Under the pieces are notes generated by a model. That model was given only the letters and a program-made list of their open reading frames with translations. It searched no databases and had not been told where the DNA came from. The position numbers and the translations under genes are program-made. A DNA stretch of 64,000 nucleotides, taken from NCBI GenBank assembly GCA_017454265.1, contig JAFTDJ010000038.1, positions 1 to 64,000 of the forward strand. The letters run 5' to 3'. Positions 33,676 to 43,128 of the stretch are shown one piece after another (the first letter of the stretch is position 1; every line of letters starts with the position of its first letter). This DNA comes from Bacteroidales bacterium (lineage in GTDB: Bacteria > Bacteroidota > Bacteroidia > Bacteroidales > UBA932).

Positions 33676-36258
33676 ATGAGTAAAAGATTACTTTTGCTGC
33701 TGACCGCCCTGCTTCTGCTTGGTGCGCAGCAGGCTTTTGCACAGATGTCGGACAGCCAGATTATTTCTTACATTACTTCTGGAATGGCTGCGGGCAAATC
33801 CCAAAAGCAGATAGGCGCCGAGCTTATGGCCAAGGGTGTGACCACTTCCCAGCTTCAGAGGCTGATGAAGGCCTACCAGAACGGTGACACCGGATTGTCC
33901 GAGGTGCCTGAGGTGAGCAACAAGCTTAACGGAAAGCGAAGCTCCCGTAAACCTGTCAGCCTTGAGGACGAATCGACCGCCACTGCCTCCGGGAAGCGGG
34001 TTACGGACTCTCCCGATGGCCAGCAGACGGTCAAGAAGGCCCGGGCAAAGGTTAAACCCAAAAAGTCCAAGAGCGGTGAAGTCCTCAAGATGCAGAAGGA
34101 GGTCCAGATAGACCCGGTTACCGGCAAACCGATTATTCTCGATGAGGAGGAGGAAGAAGAGGAAGAGTTCGATCCTCTTTACGATGAAGACGGATATCGC
34201 CGTATTTACGGGCAGGATATCTTTTCTTCCCGCACTCTCTCCTTCGAGCCCAACCAGAACCTGGCTACTCCGGAAGATTATGTGCTGGGCCCGGGAGATG
34301 AGGTATTCATAGACATCTGGGGTATGAGCGAAGCCAGTATAAATCAGGAAATTACGCCTGAGGGCCGTATCCTTGTTCCCCAGGTCGGACCCGTCCAGCT
34401 GGCCGGCCTTACCGTGAAGCAGGCCCGGGGAAAGGTGAAGTCGGCACTTTCGAAAATTTACTCCTCCCTTCGTTCCGGCTCCTCCCAAATGTCGCTGACT
34501 CTCGGGCAGGTGAGGACCATACAGGTAAACGTGTTCGGAGAAGTGGAGGTCCCCGGCACATATCGCCTTTCGTCGTTCTCTACTGTATTCAACGCCATTT
34601 ACAGGGCGGGCGGAATAACGGAAATAGGCTCCCTTCGTAACGTCAAGGTCATAAGGGGCGGAGAAGAGTTTGCCACGGTCGATGTTTACGACTATATCTT
34701 CAACGGCAAGCTGGACAACAACCTGGCTCTCAAAGAAGGGGACGTCATCAACGTGCCCCCGTACACGGCGCTGGTGAGCATAGACGGATTCATCAAGCGC
34801 CCTATGTTCTATGAGCTCAAGGACGGCGAGCCGCTTTCTGCGCTCATTTCCTATGCAGGTGGTTTTGCCGGCGGCGCCTGGCAGGAAGAAGTCAACGTAG
34901 AGAGAAACGACGGCCGCACAAACCATATCTACACCGTGAAGGCGGATAAGCTCGACTCTTTCGGAATGGCAGACGGAGATGCTGCCCACGTCAGCGGCAG
35001 CGAGGTAGAGGTCTTTACCAACAAAGTCGAGATACGCGGCGCCGTTTATCGCCCCGGCAGCTTCGAACTTGGCGGAGACATCGCTACGGTGGGACAGCTG
35101 GTGCAGCACGCCGGCGGCCTTATGGAAGATGCATTTACCGGGAGGGCCCAGATTGTCCGCGAAAAGCCGGACCGCTCGCTGGAGATAGTGGCCGTTCCGC
35201 TTAAGGGAATAGTGGACGGCAACGTTGAGGATGTGCTGCTCAGGCGCGGAGACGTACTCGTCGTGTCCAACGTGAACGAGATTGAACTCAAGGGTGATTT
35301 CAGCATCACCGGATACGTTGTGAATCCCGGCAAGTACCAGTATGCGGAACATACTACGGTAGAGGACCTTATCCTGCTTGCGGGAGGCCTCTCGGAAGGC
35401 GCTTCTTCTGCCAGGGTTGATGTGGCCCGCCGTATCAATGTTCCGTCCAGCCAGGCGGCGTCCGACACGCTTGCGCAGGTGTTTGCGATGTCCATCAAGG
35501 ACGGTCTCATCGAAGACGGTGCCGGCGGATTCGAACTTGAGCCTTACGATGTGGTCTCCGTGCGCAGGAGCCCTACTTACATCGAGCAGCGCAACGTAAC
35601 CATCTCCGGCGAGGTGACTTTCCCCGGGCAATATACCCTGGTGACCAACAACGAAAGGGTCTCTGACCTCGTTGAGCGTGCAGGCGGCGCCACCCCCAAC
35701 GGAAACGTTCGCGGCGCAATGCTCAAACGCAAGATCAACCAGTACGAGCGCAACGTGCGTACTGCAATGTCCAAGATAGTGACGCAGAGCGTCTCCAGCC
35801 GCGATTCCCTGGACGTGAACAAACTCAAGGTGACGGAAATCTACACGGTCGGTCTGGAACTCGACAAGGCGTTGGCCAATCCCGGTTCCGACTACGACGT
35901 GGTGCTCCGCGACGGCGATGAGCTCATAATCCCAGAGCAGGCGTCCACCGTACGTGTGCAAGGTGAAGTCCTGTATCCCAACACCGTGCACTTCATCTCC
36001 GGCAAGCCCGTGAGTTACTACGTGAGGCAGTCGGGCGGCTACAGCAACAAGGCCCGCCGCGCCAAAACTTACGTGATTTATATGAACGGGACGGTAGCCG
36101 TGGGTGCGGGAGCCAAACTGGAACCGGGTTGCGAAATCATCGTCCCGGGACGGTCAGACAAAGACAAACTCACTACAGGAGAGTGGCTTGGTATAGGTAC
36201 GACGGCAGCATCCATCACTACTATGCTGGCGACAATTGCAAACCTGTTTAAGAAGTAA
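33676..36258 (+). CDS. polysaccharide export protein with multiple SLBB domains (Wza-like)
   Basis: This 860-aa exported protein opens the surface polysaccharide locus. The start is ATG 33676 (MSKRLLLL), giving a signal peptide ending QAFAQ without a lipobox; the longer ORF start lies in the leader. Residues 120-175 are a basic then Glu-rich linker. The polysaccharide export domain begins at LGPGDEVFIDIWG near 208, followed by six SLBB-type beta-grasp motifs (VNVFGEVEVPGTYRL, VSIDGFIKRPMFYEL, VEIRGAVYRPGSFEL, FSITGYVVNPGKYQY, VTISGEVTFPGQYTL, VRVQGEVLYPN). The C-terminal 30 residues form a hydrophobic helix ending in Lys. It probably forms the outer membrane export channel with the Wzz-like partner next to it. 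Confidence 0.92.
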   Translation: MSKRLLLLLTALLLLGAQQAFAQMSDSQIISYITSGMAAGKSQKQIGAELMAKGVTTSQLQRLMKAYQNGDTGLSEVPEVSNKLNGKRSSRKPVSLEDESTATASGKRVTDSPDGQQTVKKARAKVKPKKSKSGEVLKMQKEVQIDPVTGKPIILDEEEEEEEEFDPLYDEDGYRRIYGQDIFSSRTLSFEPNQNLATPEDYVLGPGDEVFIDIWGMSEASINQEITPEGRILVPQVGPVQLAGLTVKQARGKVKSALSKIYSSLRSGSSQMSLTLGQVRTIQVNVFGEVEVPGTYRLSSFSTVFNAIYRAGGITEIGSLRNVKVIRGGEEFATVDVYDYIFNGKLDNNLALKEGDVINVPPYTALVSIDGFIKRPMFYELKDGEPLSALISYAGGFAGGAWQEEVNVERNDGRTNHIYTVKADKLDSFGMADGDAAHVSGSEVEVFTNKVEIRGAVYRPGSFELGGDIATVGQLVQHAGGLMEDAFTGRAQIVREKPDRSLEIVAVPLKGIVDGNVEDVLLRRGDVLVVSNVNEIELKGDFSITGYVVNPGKYQYAEHTTVEDLILLAGGLSEGASSARVDVARRINVPSSQAASDTLAQVFAMSIKDGLIEDGAGGFELEPYDVVSVRRSPTYIEQRNVTISGEVTFPGQYTLVTNNERVSDLVERAGGATPNGNVRGAMLKRKINQYERNVRTAMSKIVTQSVSSRDSLDVNKLKVTEIYTVGLELDKALANPGSDYDVVLRDGDELIIPEQASTVRVQGEVLYPNTVHFISGKPVSYYVRQSGGYSNKARRAKTYVIYMNGTVAVGAGAKLEPGCEIIVPGRSDKDKLTTGEWLGIGTTAASITTMLATIANLFKK

Positions 36259-36264
36259 TCCACA

Positions 36265-37404
36265 ATGAGCAAGTATAAAGATTTCGACGGTTTTGACGAA
36301 TTCGATGATTTTGGCAGGGAAGATGAGGCGGTAAACCTGAAGCCCTATCTCAAGATATGCCTGAAGAATTGGAAACGGATTCTCATTTATGCTCTTTGCG
36401 GGGCATTGTTCGGAATAATGATTGGCTTCAGCACGCCCAAACAATATACCTGCAAAGCGATTGTCGCTCCAGAGCTTGCCACCCGCGGCACCACTTCGGG
36501 CGGTTTGAGTTCACTTGCAAGTCTTGCCGGAATCAACATGAACACGCTGGCACTTACGGATGCCATGCATCCGGACCTGTATCCTGAGGTCATTAAGTCA
36601 ACTAGCTTTGCAATCAGCCTCTTCGACACTCCGGTAGATGTGACCGTAAAGAACTCCGTCGTGCATACGGACCTTTACGATTACATGGTCAACTACTACA
36701 AGCGTCCCTGGTGGGGAGCGGTAACCGCATTCCCGCACGTAGCCTATGACTGGGTGAAAACTCTTTTCCGGGGAAAGGATGAGTTTGACGATGCGGAAGG
36801 CTACGCGAGTATGGACACCCTTCGCCTTACTAAGCAGCAGGAAATGGTCGCGAAAGCCCTCTCCAAGAATATTAGCGCCGCTGTAGAGAAAAAGACATAC
36901 GTCCTTGCGCTGAAGGTGGTAATGCAGGACAAGCTGGTTGCCGCCCAGGTCGCCAATGCCGTCATTTCAAAGCTGCAGGCTTTTGTCGTGGATTATCGTA
37001 CCGAGAAAGCCCGCGAGAATGTCGAGTATTACGAGCGTATCTATGACGAGACACGCAGTGAGTATCTCGAGGCCCAGAGGGCATATGCACGTTATTCCGA
37101 CACGCATAGCGCTTTGGTGAGCCAGAGCGCCAGAGTGCAGCTCAAGCATCTGGAAAACGAGGCGCAGCTGAGATATCAGATATACAACCAGACAGCACAA
37201 AACCTTCTTGCAGCCCGTGCGAAGGTACAACAGGAGTCTCCGGTCCTGGTGATTGTCCAGCCCGGATTTGCGCCTCATTATGGCAAGCCGTCCAAAGTCA
37301 AGCTTGGCATCCTTTGGTTCTTGCTAGCAGGTGCCCTGGGTGCCTGGATAACAATCCGCAAGGAAAAGCCGGAAGAAGAAAAGAACCATCAAGAAGCTGA
37401 ATGA
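36265..37404 (+). CDS. Wzz-type chain length determinant protein
   Basis: This 379-aa protein has an acidic, Phe-Asp-rich N-terminus, a transmembrane segment near 35-55, a long extracytoplasmic region with coiled-coil helices (about 200-315), and a second transmembrane segment near 345-362 preceded by PGFAPHYGKPSKVK, a proline-rich motif typical of PCP proteins. The cytoplasmic tail is short and Lys/Glu-rich. No Walker motifs or tyrosine cluster follow, so this is a PCP without the Wzc kinase domain, and no separate kinase is in the locus. It sets chain length together with Wzy and contacts the SLBB channel. It overlaps wzy by four bases. Confidence 0.9.
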   Translation: MSKYKDFDGFDEFDDFGREDEAVNLKPYLKICLKNWKRILIYALCGALFGIMIGFSTPKQYTCKAIVAPELATRGTTSGGLSSLASLAGINMNTLALTDAMHPDLYPEVIKSTSFAISLFDTPVDVTVKNSVVHTDLYDYMVNYYKRPWWGAVTAFPHVAYDWVKTLFRGKDEFDDAEGYASMDTLRLTKQQEMVAKALSKNISAAVEKKTYVLALKVVMQDKLVAAQVANAVISKLQAFVVDYRTEKARENVEYYERIYDETRSEYLEAQRAYARYSDTHSALVSQSARVQLKHLENEAQLRYQIYNQTAQNLLAARAKVQQESPVLVIVQPGFAPHYGKPSKVKLGILWFLLAGALGAWITIRKEKPEEEKNHQEAE

Positions 37405-38735
37405 CGGCTTTCTTCATTGCCCTGACGCTGCTTTGCTTCGTGCTTATGTTCATCGTAAGCAGGGAGTACAAGCTTGCTATAATGTTCGTGGCGACTATGC
37501 TGCTGAGCTTGGTGATACTGCCTTTCAAGGGTATCACGGCTCTTATGGTCATCACCCTTGGCTTTTTGCTGTCGGAGGCAATGTATTTCAGGGGGCACTG
37601 GCGTCGCCTGAAGCTGTCGGTGCTGCTCCCGTACCTTATTCTAGTGGCCGTCTCTTTCGTCCTTGCTGCAGTCGCCAGTCCGCATCTCCATAACGTCAAC
37701 GACCTGGGATACTTCGCCCTGTCCGAGGTGATGGTGAAACAGCTTGCGATTATCTACGGTTTCATGGCACTGAGGCGCCGGCGTTCGATACGGCCTCTAC
37801 TGCTGGTATCGTTTGGCGCGTTGATTCTTATGACCGTAATCGGCTATGCGAACTTCGTCAGCGGCTCGTCGTTTATGGTGGAGGAACTCTACTCCGGAAT
37901 ACTCTCGGAGTACGATTTTATCCATACTGAACGGTTCAGGGTACAGGCTACTTTCCTCAACCCCTTCGATTACGGTTTCATGTGCGTGCTTCTGGCTGTG
38001 CTTCATTTGTACGGGTATCTCCAAAAGATGGAGGATGTCAAACTGCTTGCCGTTGCCCAGGCGTGCTGCCTTTTCGGAGTTTTTACGTGCAATTGCCGGA
38101 CTATCCTGTTCTGCTATGCCGTATGCGCACTGGTGTTTGCGATTGCCATTCAGAAGCAGCGTACACGCAAGCTGTATTTACTCTTGGGTGCTGTAGCCTT
38201 AGGCTTTGCGCTTATTCTGTTCGTCCCCGGCGCCCGCAGGCTGATTCTATCCGTACTGACCATATTCGATCCCACTTCGGTTACCAAAGGCAGTTCGCTG
38301 GCGATGCGTCTGGTGCAGTTGACCTCGGTTATCTTTTATATCTCCGCATCTCCGCTTTACCTTTTGTTCGGCAGGGGCGTGCATTTCTTCGAGCTTGATC
38401 TGGGCTGGGAAAACGGCAGCGTTCTGGCGGCGGACAGCGAACTGTACGGTCTGGAAGGTATTTACCTCAACCTTTTGCTGGAGCGCGGAGTACTTGGCTT
38501 CGCCCTTTATCTGGCAATGATGGTGCTGATTGCGGTCTTTATCATACGGCATAGAAAACTTGGAAGAAAACTGTATGCCCTTGGCATCACCGTTTTTGCC
38601 CTGTACATACTCTTCAGCTTTATGACCGGAGAACTGCTCAGTGCCACGCCGTCTTTCTATATTCTTGGTTACGTAATTGCCAATCAAACTCTGCGTCAAC
38701 ATATCATCCGAAGAAGACCAAGATGCCGAGCCTGA
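37401..38735 (+). CDS. O-antigen polymerase/ligase (Wzy-like)
   Basis: This 444-aa integral membrane protein has ten to twelve hydrophobic segments and a periplasmic loop with RVQATFLNPFDYG and the downstream large loop YGLEGIYLNLLLERGVLGF, which looks like the conserved region of the Wzy_C/O-antigen ligase superfamily. It would join repeat units on the periplasmic side. Sequence similarity in this family is low, so polymerase rather than ligase rests on its position between wzz and wzx. It overlaps wzz by four bases and wzx by 13. Confidence 0.82.
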   Translation: MTAFFIALTLLCFVLMFIVSREYKLAIMFVATMLLSLVILPFKGITALMVITLGFLLSEAMYFRGHWRRLKLSVLLPYLILVAVSFVLAAVASPHLHNVNDLGYFALSEVMVKQLAIIYGFMALRRRRSIRPLLLVSFGALILMTVIGYANFVSGSSFMVEELYSGILSEYDFIHTERFRVQATFLNPFDYGFMCVLLAVLHLYGYLQKMEDVKLLAVAQACCLFGVFTCNCRTILFCYAVCALVFAIAIQKQRTRKLYLLLGAVALGFALILFVPGARRLILSVLTIFDPTSVTKGSSLAMRLVQLTSVIFYISASPLYLLFGRGVHFFELDLGWENGSVLAADSELYGLEGIYLNLLLERGVLGFALYLAMMVLIAVFIIRHRKLGRKLYALGITVFALYILFSFMTGELLSATPSFYILGYVIANQTLRQHIIRRRPRCRA

Positions 38736-40135
38736 AAAAGAATTTGTTCTACAGCATACTTCTGGTGCTGGCGAACTATGTTTTCCCGTTCCTGACCTAT
38801 CCCTATGTTTCCAGGGTCCTGGGTGTTACGGGAATAGGCGCGTGCAATTTCGTCGACAGCGTAATAAACTATTTCATTCTGTTTTCGACCCTGGGTATCG
38901 AGACTTTGGGCGTCCGGGAGATAGCAAGGCATAAAGGGAACCGGGAAGAATTGGACAGGACTTTCTCCAATATCTTCATCGTGAATCTGTCCCTGACCTG
39001 CCTGATGCTGTCGCTCCTGATAATCTGCACCTATGCGGTTCCCCAACTGGCTGAGCATAAGGACTTGATGTTCATAGGGGCCTTCAAGCTGGTTTTCAAC
39101 TGCCTGCTTGTGGAGTGGTTGTTCAAGGGTCTGGAAGATTTCAAACTGATTTCCCTGAGGACCATAGTGGTCAAAATCCTTTATGTTGCAGCCGTCTTTA
39201 TATTCGTCCGCCATCGCAGCGACGTATGGGTCTATTACCTCCTGTCTTCGCTGATGGTAGTTGTCAACGCCCTTGTCAACATAGGGTTCGCCAGGAGCAG
39301 GGTGCGCCTGACTTTCAAGGGCATTGCCTATGTGGCTACGTTCAAGTCCATTCTGGCGCTGGGTATTTACGCCATTCTGACGTCGATGTACACGACATTC
39401 AACGTCACCTTCCTGGGTTTTGTGTCGGGTGAGGTGGAAGTCGGTTATTATGGAACCGCTACCAAGATTTATTTTATGGTGATGGCCATATTCACTGCAT
39501 TCACCGGCGTGATGCTGCCGCGTATGTCCAATCTCGTATCAGCGGGGGATATGGACAGTTTCAAGTCGCATTTTCGGATGGCTGTGGATGTGCTCTTCGG
39601 CTTTTCGCTCCCGATAGTGGCGTGGATGATGATTATGGCCCCGGATATCGTGCGGGTGATTGCCGGTCCAGAGTTTGCGGGCGCGGTTATCCCAATGGTG
39701 GTTATAGCTCCTCTGGTTTTCGTGATAGGTTATGAGCAGATACTTGTGCTTCAGACCCTGCTGCCTCTGGGACGGGACAAACTGCTGCTTAGGAACTCTT
39801 CGCTTGGTGCAGCTCTGGGACTCCTTCTCAATATTGCCCTTGTGCCTGTATTTGCCTCCAAAGGCTCTTCAATAGTGTGGATAGCTACTGAGTGCCTGAT
39901 TCTGGTCTTGAGCCAGATTGCAGTGAGGCGCGAAATAGGTATAGGATTCCCTTTCCGGGAGAGTCTCAGGAACTGCCTGGTATATCTGCCGCTTGTGATA
40001 ATGATAGCCGCCTGCCTGCTCATCCCCGGAGGGGCATTGGTCAGGGTCGGAGTGTCGGTCTTTCTGGTTTGTGCGTATGTGCTGTGGTATCAGATGATAG
40101 TCCGCAAGGGCGAATTGATTAAAGCTCTCAAATGA
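38723..40135 (+). CDS. polysaccharide repeat-unit flippase (Wzx-like)
   Basis: This 470-aa protein has about twelve to fourteen hydrophobic segments and the flippase N-terminus (YSILLVLANYVFPFLTYPYV, then VLGVTGIGACNFVDSV) characteristic of the polysaccharide transport family within the MOP superfamily. It would move lipid-linked repeat units across the inner membrane. It overlaps the polymerase by 13 bases and the next glycosyltransferase by four. Confidence 0.93.
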   Translation: MPSLKKNLFYSILLVLANYVFPFLTYPYVSRVLGVTGIGACNFVDSVINYFILFSTLGIETLGVREIARHKGNREELDRTFSNIFIVNLSLTCLMLSLLIICTYAVPQLAEHKDLMFIGAFKLVFNCLLVEWLFKGLEDFKLISLRTIVVKILYVAAVFIFVRHRSDVWVYYLLSSLMVVVNALVNIGFARSRVRLTFKGIAYVATFKSILALGIYAILTSMYTTFNVTFLGFVSGEVEVGYYGTATKIYFMVMAIFTAFTGVMLPRMSNLVSAGDMDSFKSHFRMAVDVLFGFSLPIVAWMMIMAPDIVRVIAGPEFAGAVIPMVVIAPLVFVIGYEQILVLQTLLPLGRDKLLLRNSSLGAALGLLLNIALVPVFASKGSSIVWIATECLILVLSQIAVRREIGIGFPFRESLRNCLVYLPLVIMIAACLLIPGGALVRVGVSVFLVCAYVLWYQMIVRKGELIKALK

Positions 40136-41076
40136 CCTTTTCCGTAGCCATACCGGCCTACAAGCCGCAGTTCCTCGGAGAGGCCGTCCGAAGCGTTATG
40201 GCCCAGTCTTTCGCATCCTGGGAACTGGTTATTGTAGATGACTGCTCTCCTTATGACTTGCACGCTATTGTAGAACCGTATCTCAACGATTCGAGAGTCC
40301 GGTATTTCCGGAACGAAAATAATATCGGGGCCCTCAACGTCGTGGACAACTGGAACCGGTGCCTGGCGTATTGCAAAGGAGATTTCGTCATATGCATGGG
40401 CGACGACGACAGACTGCTGCCCAACTGCCTCGGCGACTTGAGCGAACTGATACAGAATTATCCGGGACTCGGCGTTTACCATATTCAGGCAGAAATGATA
40501 AACGAGGATGGCGTAGTCATAGAGAGTTTCCCGCCCAGGCCAGGAAAAGAGAGCGCGCTTGACCTTATCGCGCGCAGGTGGCGTAAGAATAGCCGTCAGT
40601 TCATTGGTGATTTCTGCTTCGACTTGCCGTGTCTACGAGAAGCCGGCGGCTTTTACAAGCTTCCTCTTGCCTGGGGCTCTGATGACATTTCCGCATTCCG
40701 TGCGGCAGCAACCGGTATCGCCAATACGCAACGGCCCGGTTTCCAGTACAGGCAAAGCGCATTCAGCCTTTCCTCGGAAAAGGATTTTGAGATTAAGGTA
40801 GCGGCAGCCGTCCGGGAGTCGGAGCTGTTTGAAGACATGCTTGATTCGTGGAAACCCGCTTCGAAGGGAGAGACGCTGCTGCTGAACGATTTGCGCATGC
40901 GGAGGGGACCTTACTTCAGGTATCTGTGCGGGGAATACATCAAGACGGATATAGGACGGAGCCCGGGCAGAGTCCGCTTCTGGCTCAGGCATGCAAAAGA
41001 AAGCCGCCTTTCTGTCGGCAGAATACTGGTTCAGGGAGCAAAAGGCGTAGTCCTTCATATTCTGGGAAAGTTATGA
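40132..41076 (+). CDS. family 2 glycosyltransferase
   Basis: This 314-aa GT-A enzyme begins FSVAIPAYKPQFL and has VDDCSPYD near 37-44 and the metal-binding MGDDDR near 85-90. It would add one sugar to the lipid-linked repeat unit at the inner face of the membrane. Donor and acceptor are unknown. Four-base overlaps on both sides place it firmly in the operon. Confidence 0.9.
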   Translation: MTFSVAIPAYKPQFLGEAVRSVMAQSFASWELVIVDDCSPYDLHAIVEPYLNDSRVRYFRNENNIGALNVVDNWNRCLAYCKGDFVICMGDDDRLLPNCLGDLSELIQNYPGLGVYHIQAEMINEDGVVIESFPPRPGKESALDLIARRWRKNSRQFIGDFCFDLPCLREAGGFYKLPLAWGSDDISAFRAAATGIANTQRPGFQYRQSAFSLSSEKDFEIKVAAAVRESELFEDMLDSWKPASKGETLLLNDLRMRRGPYFRYLCGEYIKTDIGRSPGRVRFWLRHAKESRLSVGRILVQGAKGVVLHILGKL

Positions 41077-42176
41077 GACGATTAGCATATGTCAATGCAG
41101 ACTGCTATGTCGATGTTGACCTTACGGTTCTGAAGCATCTTGCCGGGCATTATCAGATAGACTGGTATCCGGTGTATTATACGGACAGGCCCATCTACTA
41201 CAACCCAGGCCAGATGGCCGCTTATGCTGCCGAGTATGGAATAGAGTATCATCCTTGTCCTCGCCTTTACAGGCAGAGGGATATCCGCAACCTGCGCTTC
41301 TATTCGAAAATCGTAAATGATATAAACTCCAGAGGGGCGGATCTGGTCTATTCCTGTATTACTGAAGAGCTATACTGGGCACTTGCCTCACGCAAATTGA
41401 AATCTGAGAGGGTTCTGGGCCTTCACGACGTTGTAATGCATTCCTTCAGCAACCCGGTGAAACGCTTCATCCAGACGGCGATAAGGGAATATACCATTCG
41501 CGGGTCTGCAAACGTGTGCGTTTTTTCTGAGAATCAGAAGAAACTCTTCACCGTGAGATACGGTCGCGAGGCCTGGCAGCTGGGCCTCTGCAGCAGGACT
41601 TTCGGCCCTTCCGAAGCTGCACTTCCGGATATTTCAAAGGGCGTGCGTCTGCTGTTCTTTGGCAATATAGTGCATTATAAGGGGCTTGATTTGCTGATTT
41701 CCACCATAGAAAGCTTGCGTAGTGAGGGTATTGGGAATCTATATTTGACAGTGGCCGGGAAAGGGGATTATTGGCCTGAGTGCGAAAGTTGTATTAAAAC
41801 TCCTGAGGCGTTCGATCTGAAGGTCCGGTTTATAGATAACGAGGAGATACCTGACTTGATTGCCACTCATCATTTTATGGCGCTTCCTTACAGAAACGCG
41901 ACCCAGAGCGGCCCGTTGATGATTGCCGTCGGCGGAGGAATGCCTGTGCTGGCACCTTCTTACGGCTGTTTCCTGGAGCAATATAACGACCGTTCTGCGG
42001 TATTGTATTCAGACCTCTCCGATGCCCTCCGTCGGATTTCACACATGACTCAGGATGAATACTCCGCGATGCATGGCAACGCAGAACTTCTCAAAGAGAA
42101 TAGCACGGAAGAGGTTGTGACCTCCAAATACATACGTTGTTTCGACAGCATCTGCCATGACATTTCTGCTGATTGA
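41073..42176 (+). CDS. glycosyltransferase, GT4-like
   Basis: This 367-aa protein starts at ATG 41073 (MRRLAYVNADCYVDVDL), overlapping the preceding stop as ATGA; a longer ORF start is an out-of-place extension into that gene. It has a GT-B fold pattern: LLFFGNIVHYKGLDLLI opens the C-terminal nucleotide-binding half, and PDLIATHHFMALPYRNATQSG with the PLMIAVGGGMPVLAP block matches the GT4 donor site. Substrates are unknown. It overlaps the next gene by 20 bases. Confidence 0.85.
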   Translation: MRRLAYVNADCYVDVDLTVLKHLAGHYQIDWYPVYYTDRPIYYNPGQMAAYAAEYGIEYHPCPRLYRQRDIRNLRFYSKIVNDINSRGADLVYSCITEELYWALASRKLKSERVLGLHDVVMHSFSNPVKRFIQTAIREYTIRGSANVCVFSENQKKLFTVRYGREAWQLGLCSRTFGPSEAALPDISKGVRLLFFGNIVHYKGLDLLISTIESLRSEGIGNLYLTVAGKGDYWPECESCIKTPEAFDLKVRFIDNEEIPDLIATHHFMALPYRNATQSGPLMIAVGGGMPVLAPSYGCFLEQYNDRSAVLYSDLSDALRRISHMTQDEYSAMHGNAELLKENSTEEVVTSKYIRCFDSICHDISAD

Positions 42177-43128
42177 CGAGCATAACAATCACTCGTACGA
42201 TTTCGTCCCGGCATTGTCCCGGAACGAGTTGATAGTAGTGTACCCGCCGTCCCGAGGTGGGAAGGAACGCCAATGGCTGTTGGGGATATTCAAGTGCCTG
42301 AGAAAGAGCAGGAGTGGCGACGCCATCGTCTTTGTCTTCGACTTTCAGGCCGTACTGGCATGGTGGATTTGCAGAATACTTCGTATTAGGCGGCGTTTTG
42401 TCTGCGTCAATCTGATGCTGGACAAGAAGAACACAATGCGGAACCGCGTAGTATCTGCTATGTATCGCAAAGCCCTTCCGGCAGGGAATTTCAGGTCAAC
42501 GGTTACATCTCCGGAATATGGGAACTGGCTTAACCGTCAATTGGGGACAAATGTAGGTTTCACATTGCTGCGGGACGTTTTTCATTCGGAGTATGAGGTG
42601 CCCGCAGGTGCTGCAGAGTCTGATGTTTTCTGCGGAGGACGTAATGGCCGGGACTGGTACCTGATGGCAGAACTGGCCGCTTCCATGCCGGATGTATCAT
42701 TCACTTTCGTTGCTCCCGATTCCGTGGCGGCTAAGCTGAAGCAGTGCGGCAGCGGCAATGTCAGAGTGTATAGCAACATCTCTGAGACTGTATTTTTGGG
42801 CCATATGGCTTCATCCCGGCTTGTGTGCCTGCCATTGTGCAAACAGGCGCCGGCAGGATTGATAGTGATGTTCCAGGCGGCGGCAAATCATAAGCCTGTG
42901 CTCACGTCGGATACTGTGACAACTTCTTCATACTTTGCCGGCGGCAGGGGAATGATTCTGCCCCGTGACGCTGAAAAATGGAGACTGGCCATAAAGCATT
43001 GTCTTGACAATCAGCCTGAAGCGGCGGCAATGGCTGAAAAGATGCTGGATTTCTGCGAAAAAGAATGTTCCCCCGGGGAATTCGTTCGAATATTGGATAG
43101 CTTGATAGATGAGAGTACTTCTGTGTAA
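42157..43128 (+). CDS. putative GT-B glycosyltransferase
   Basis: This 323-aa protein is less clear than its neighbours. The N-terminal half has hydrophobic beta strands and AIVFVFDFQAVLAWWICRILR, and the C-terminal half contains VFLGHMASSRLVCLPLCKQAPAGLIVMFQAAANHKPVL (given here only as a region, about 204-251), which resembles the donor-binding end of GT4 enzymes with the EX7E motif degenerate. It is probably a glycosyltransferase by context. Exactly 20 bases overlap on each side. Confidence 0.68.
   Translation: MTFLLIDEHNNHSYDFVPALSRNELIVVYPPSRGGKERQWLLGIFKCLRKSRSGDAIVFVFDFQAVLAWWICRILRIRRRFVCVNLMLDKKNTMRNRVVSAMYRKALPAGNFRSTVTSPEYGNWLNRQLGTNVGFTLLRDVFHSEYEVPAGAAESDVFCGGRNGRDWYLMAELAASMPDVSFTFVAPDSVAAKLKQCGSGNVRVYSNISETVFLGHMASSRLVCLPLCKQAPAGLIVMFQAAANHKPVLTSDTVTTSSYFAGGRGMILPRDAEKWRLAIKHCLDNQPEAAAMAEKMLDFCEKECSPGEFVRILDSLIDESTSV

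Noticed and set aside
33688..35991. 767-codon open frame antisense to the SLBB export gene
   Set aside because: The plus-strand gene has clear SLBB motifs along its whole length. The antisense frame has no recognisable domain or good start and is a codon-bias shadow.
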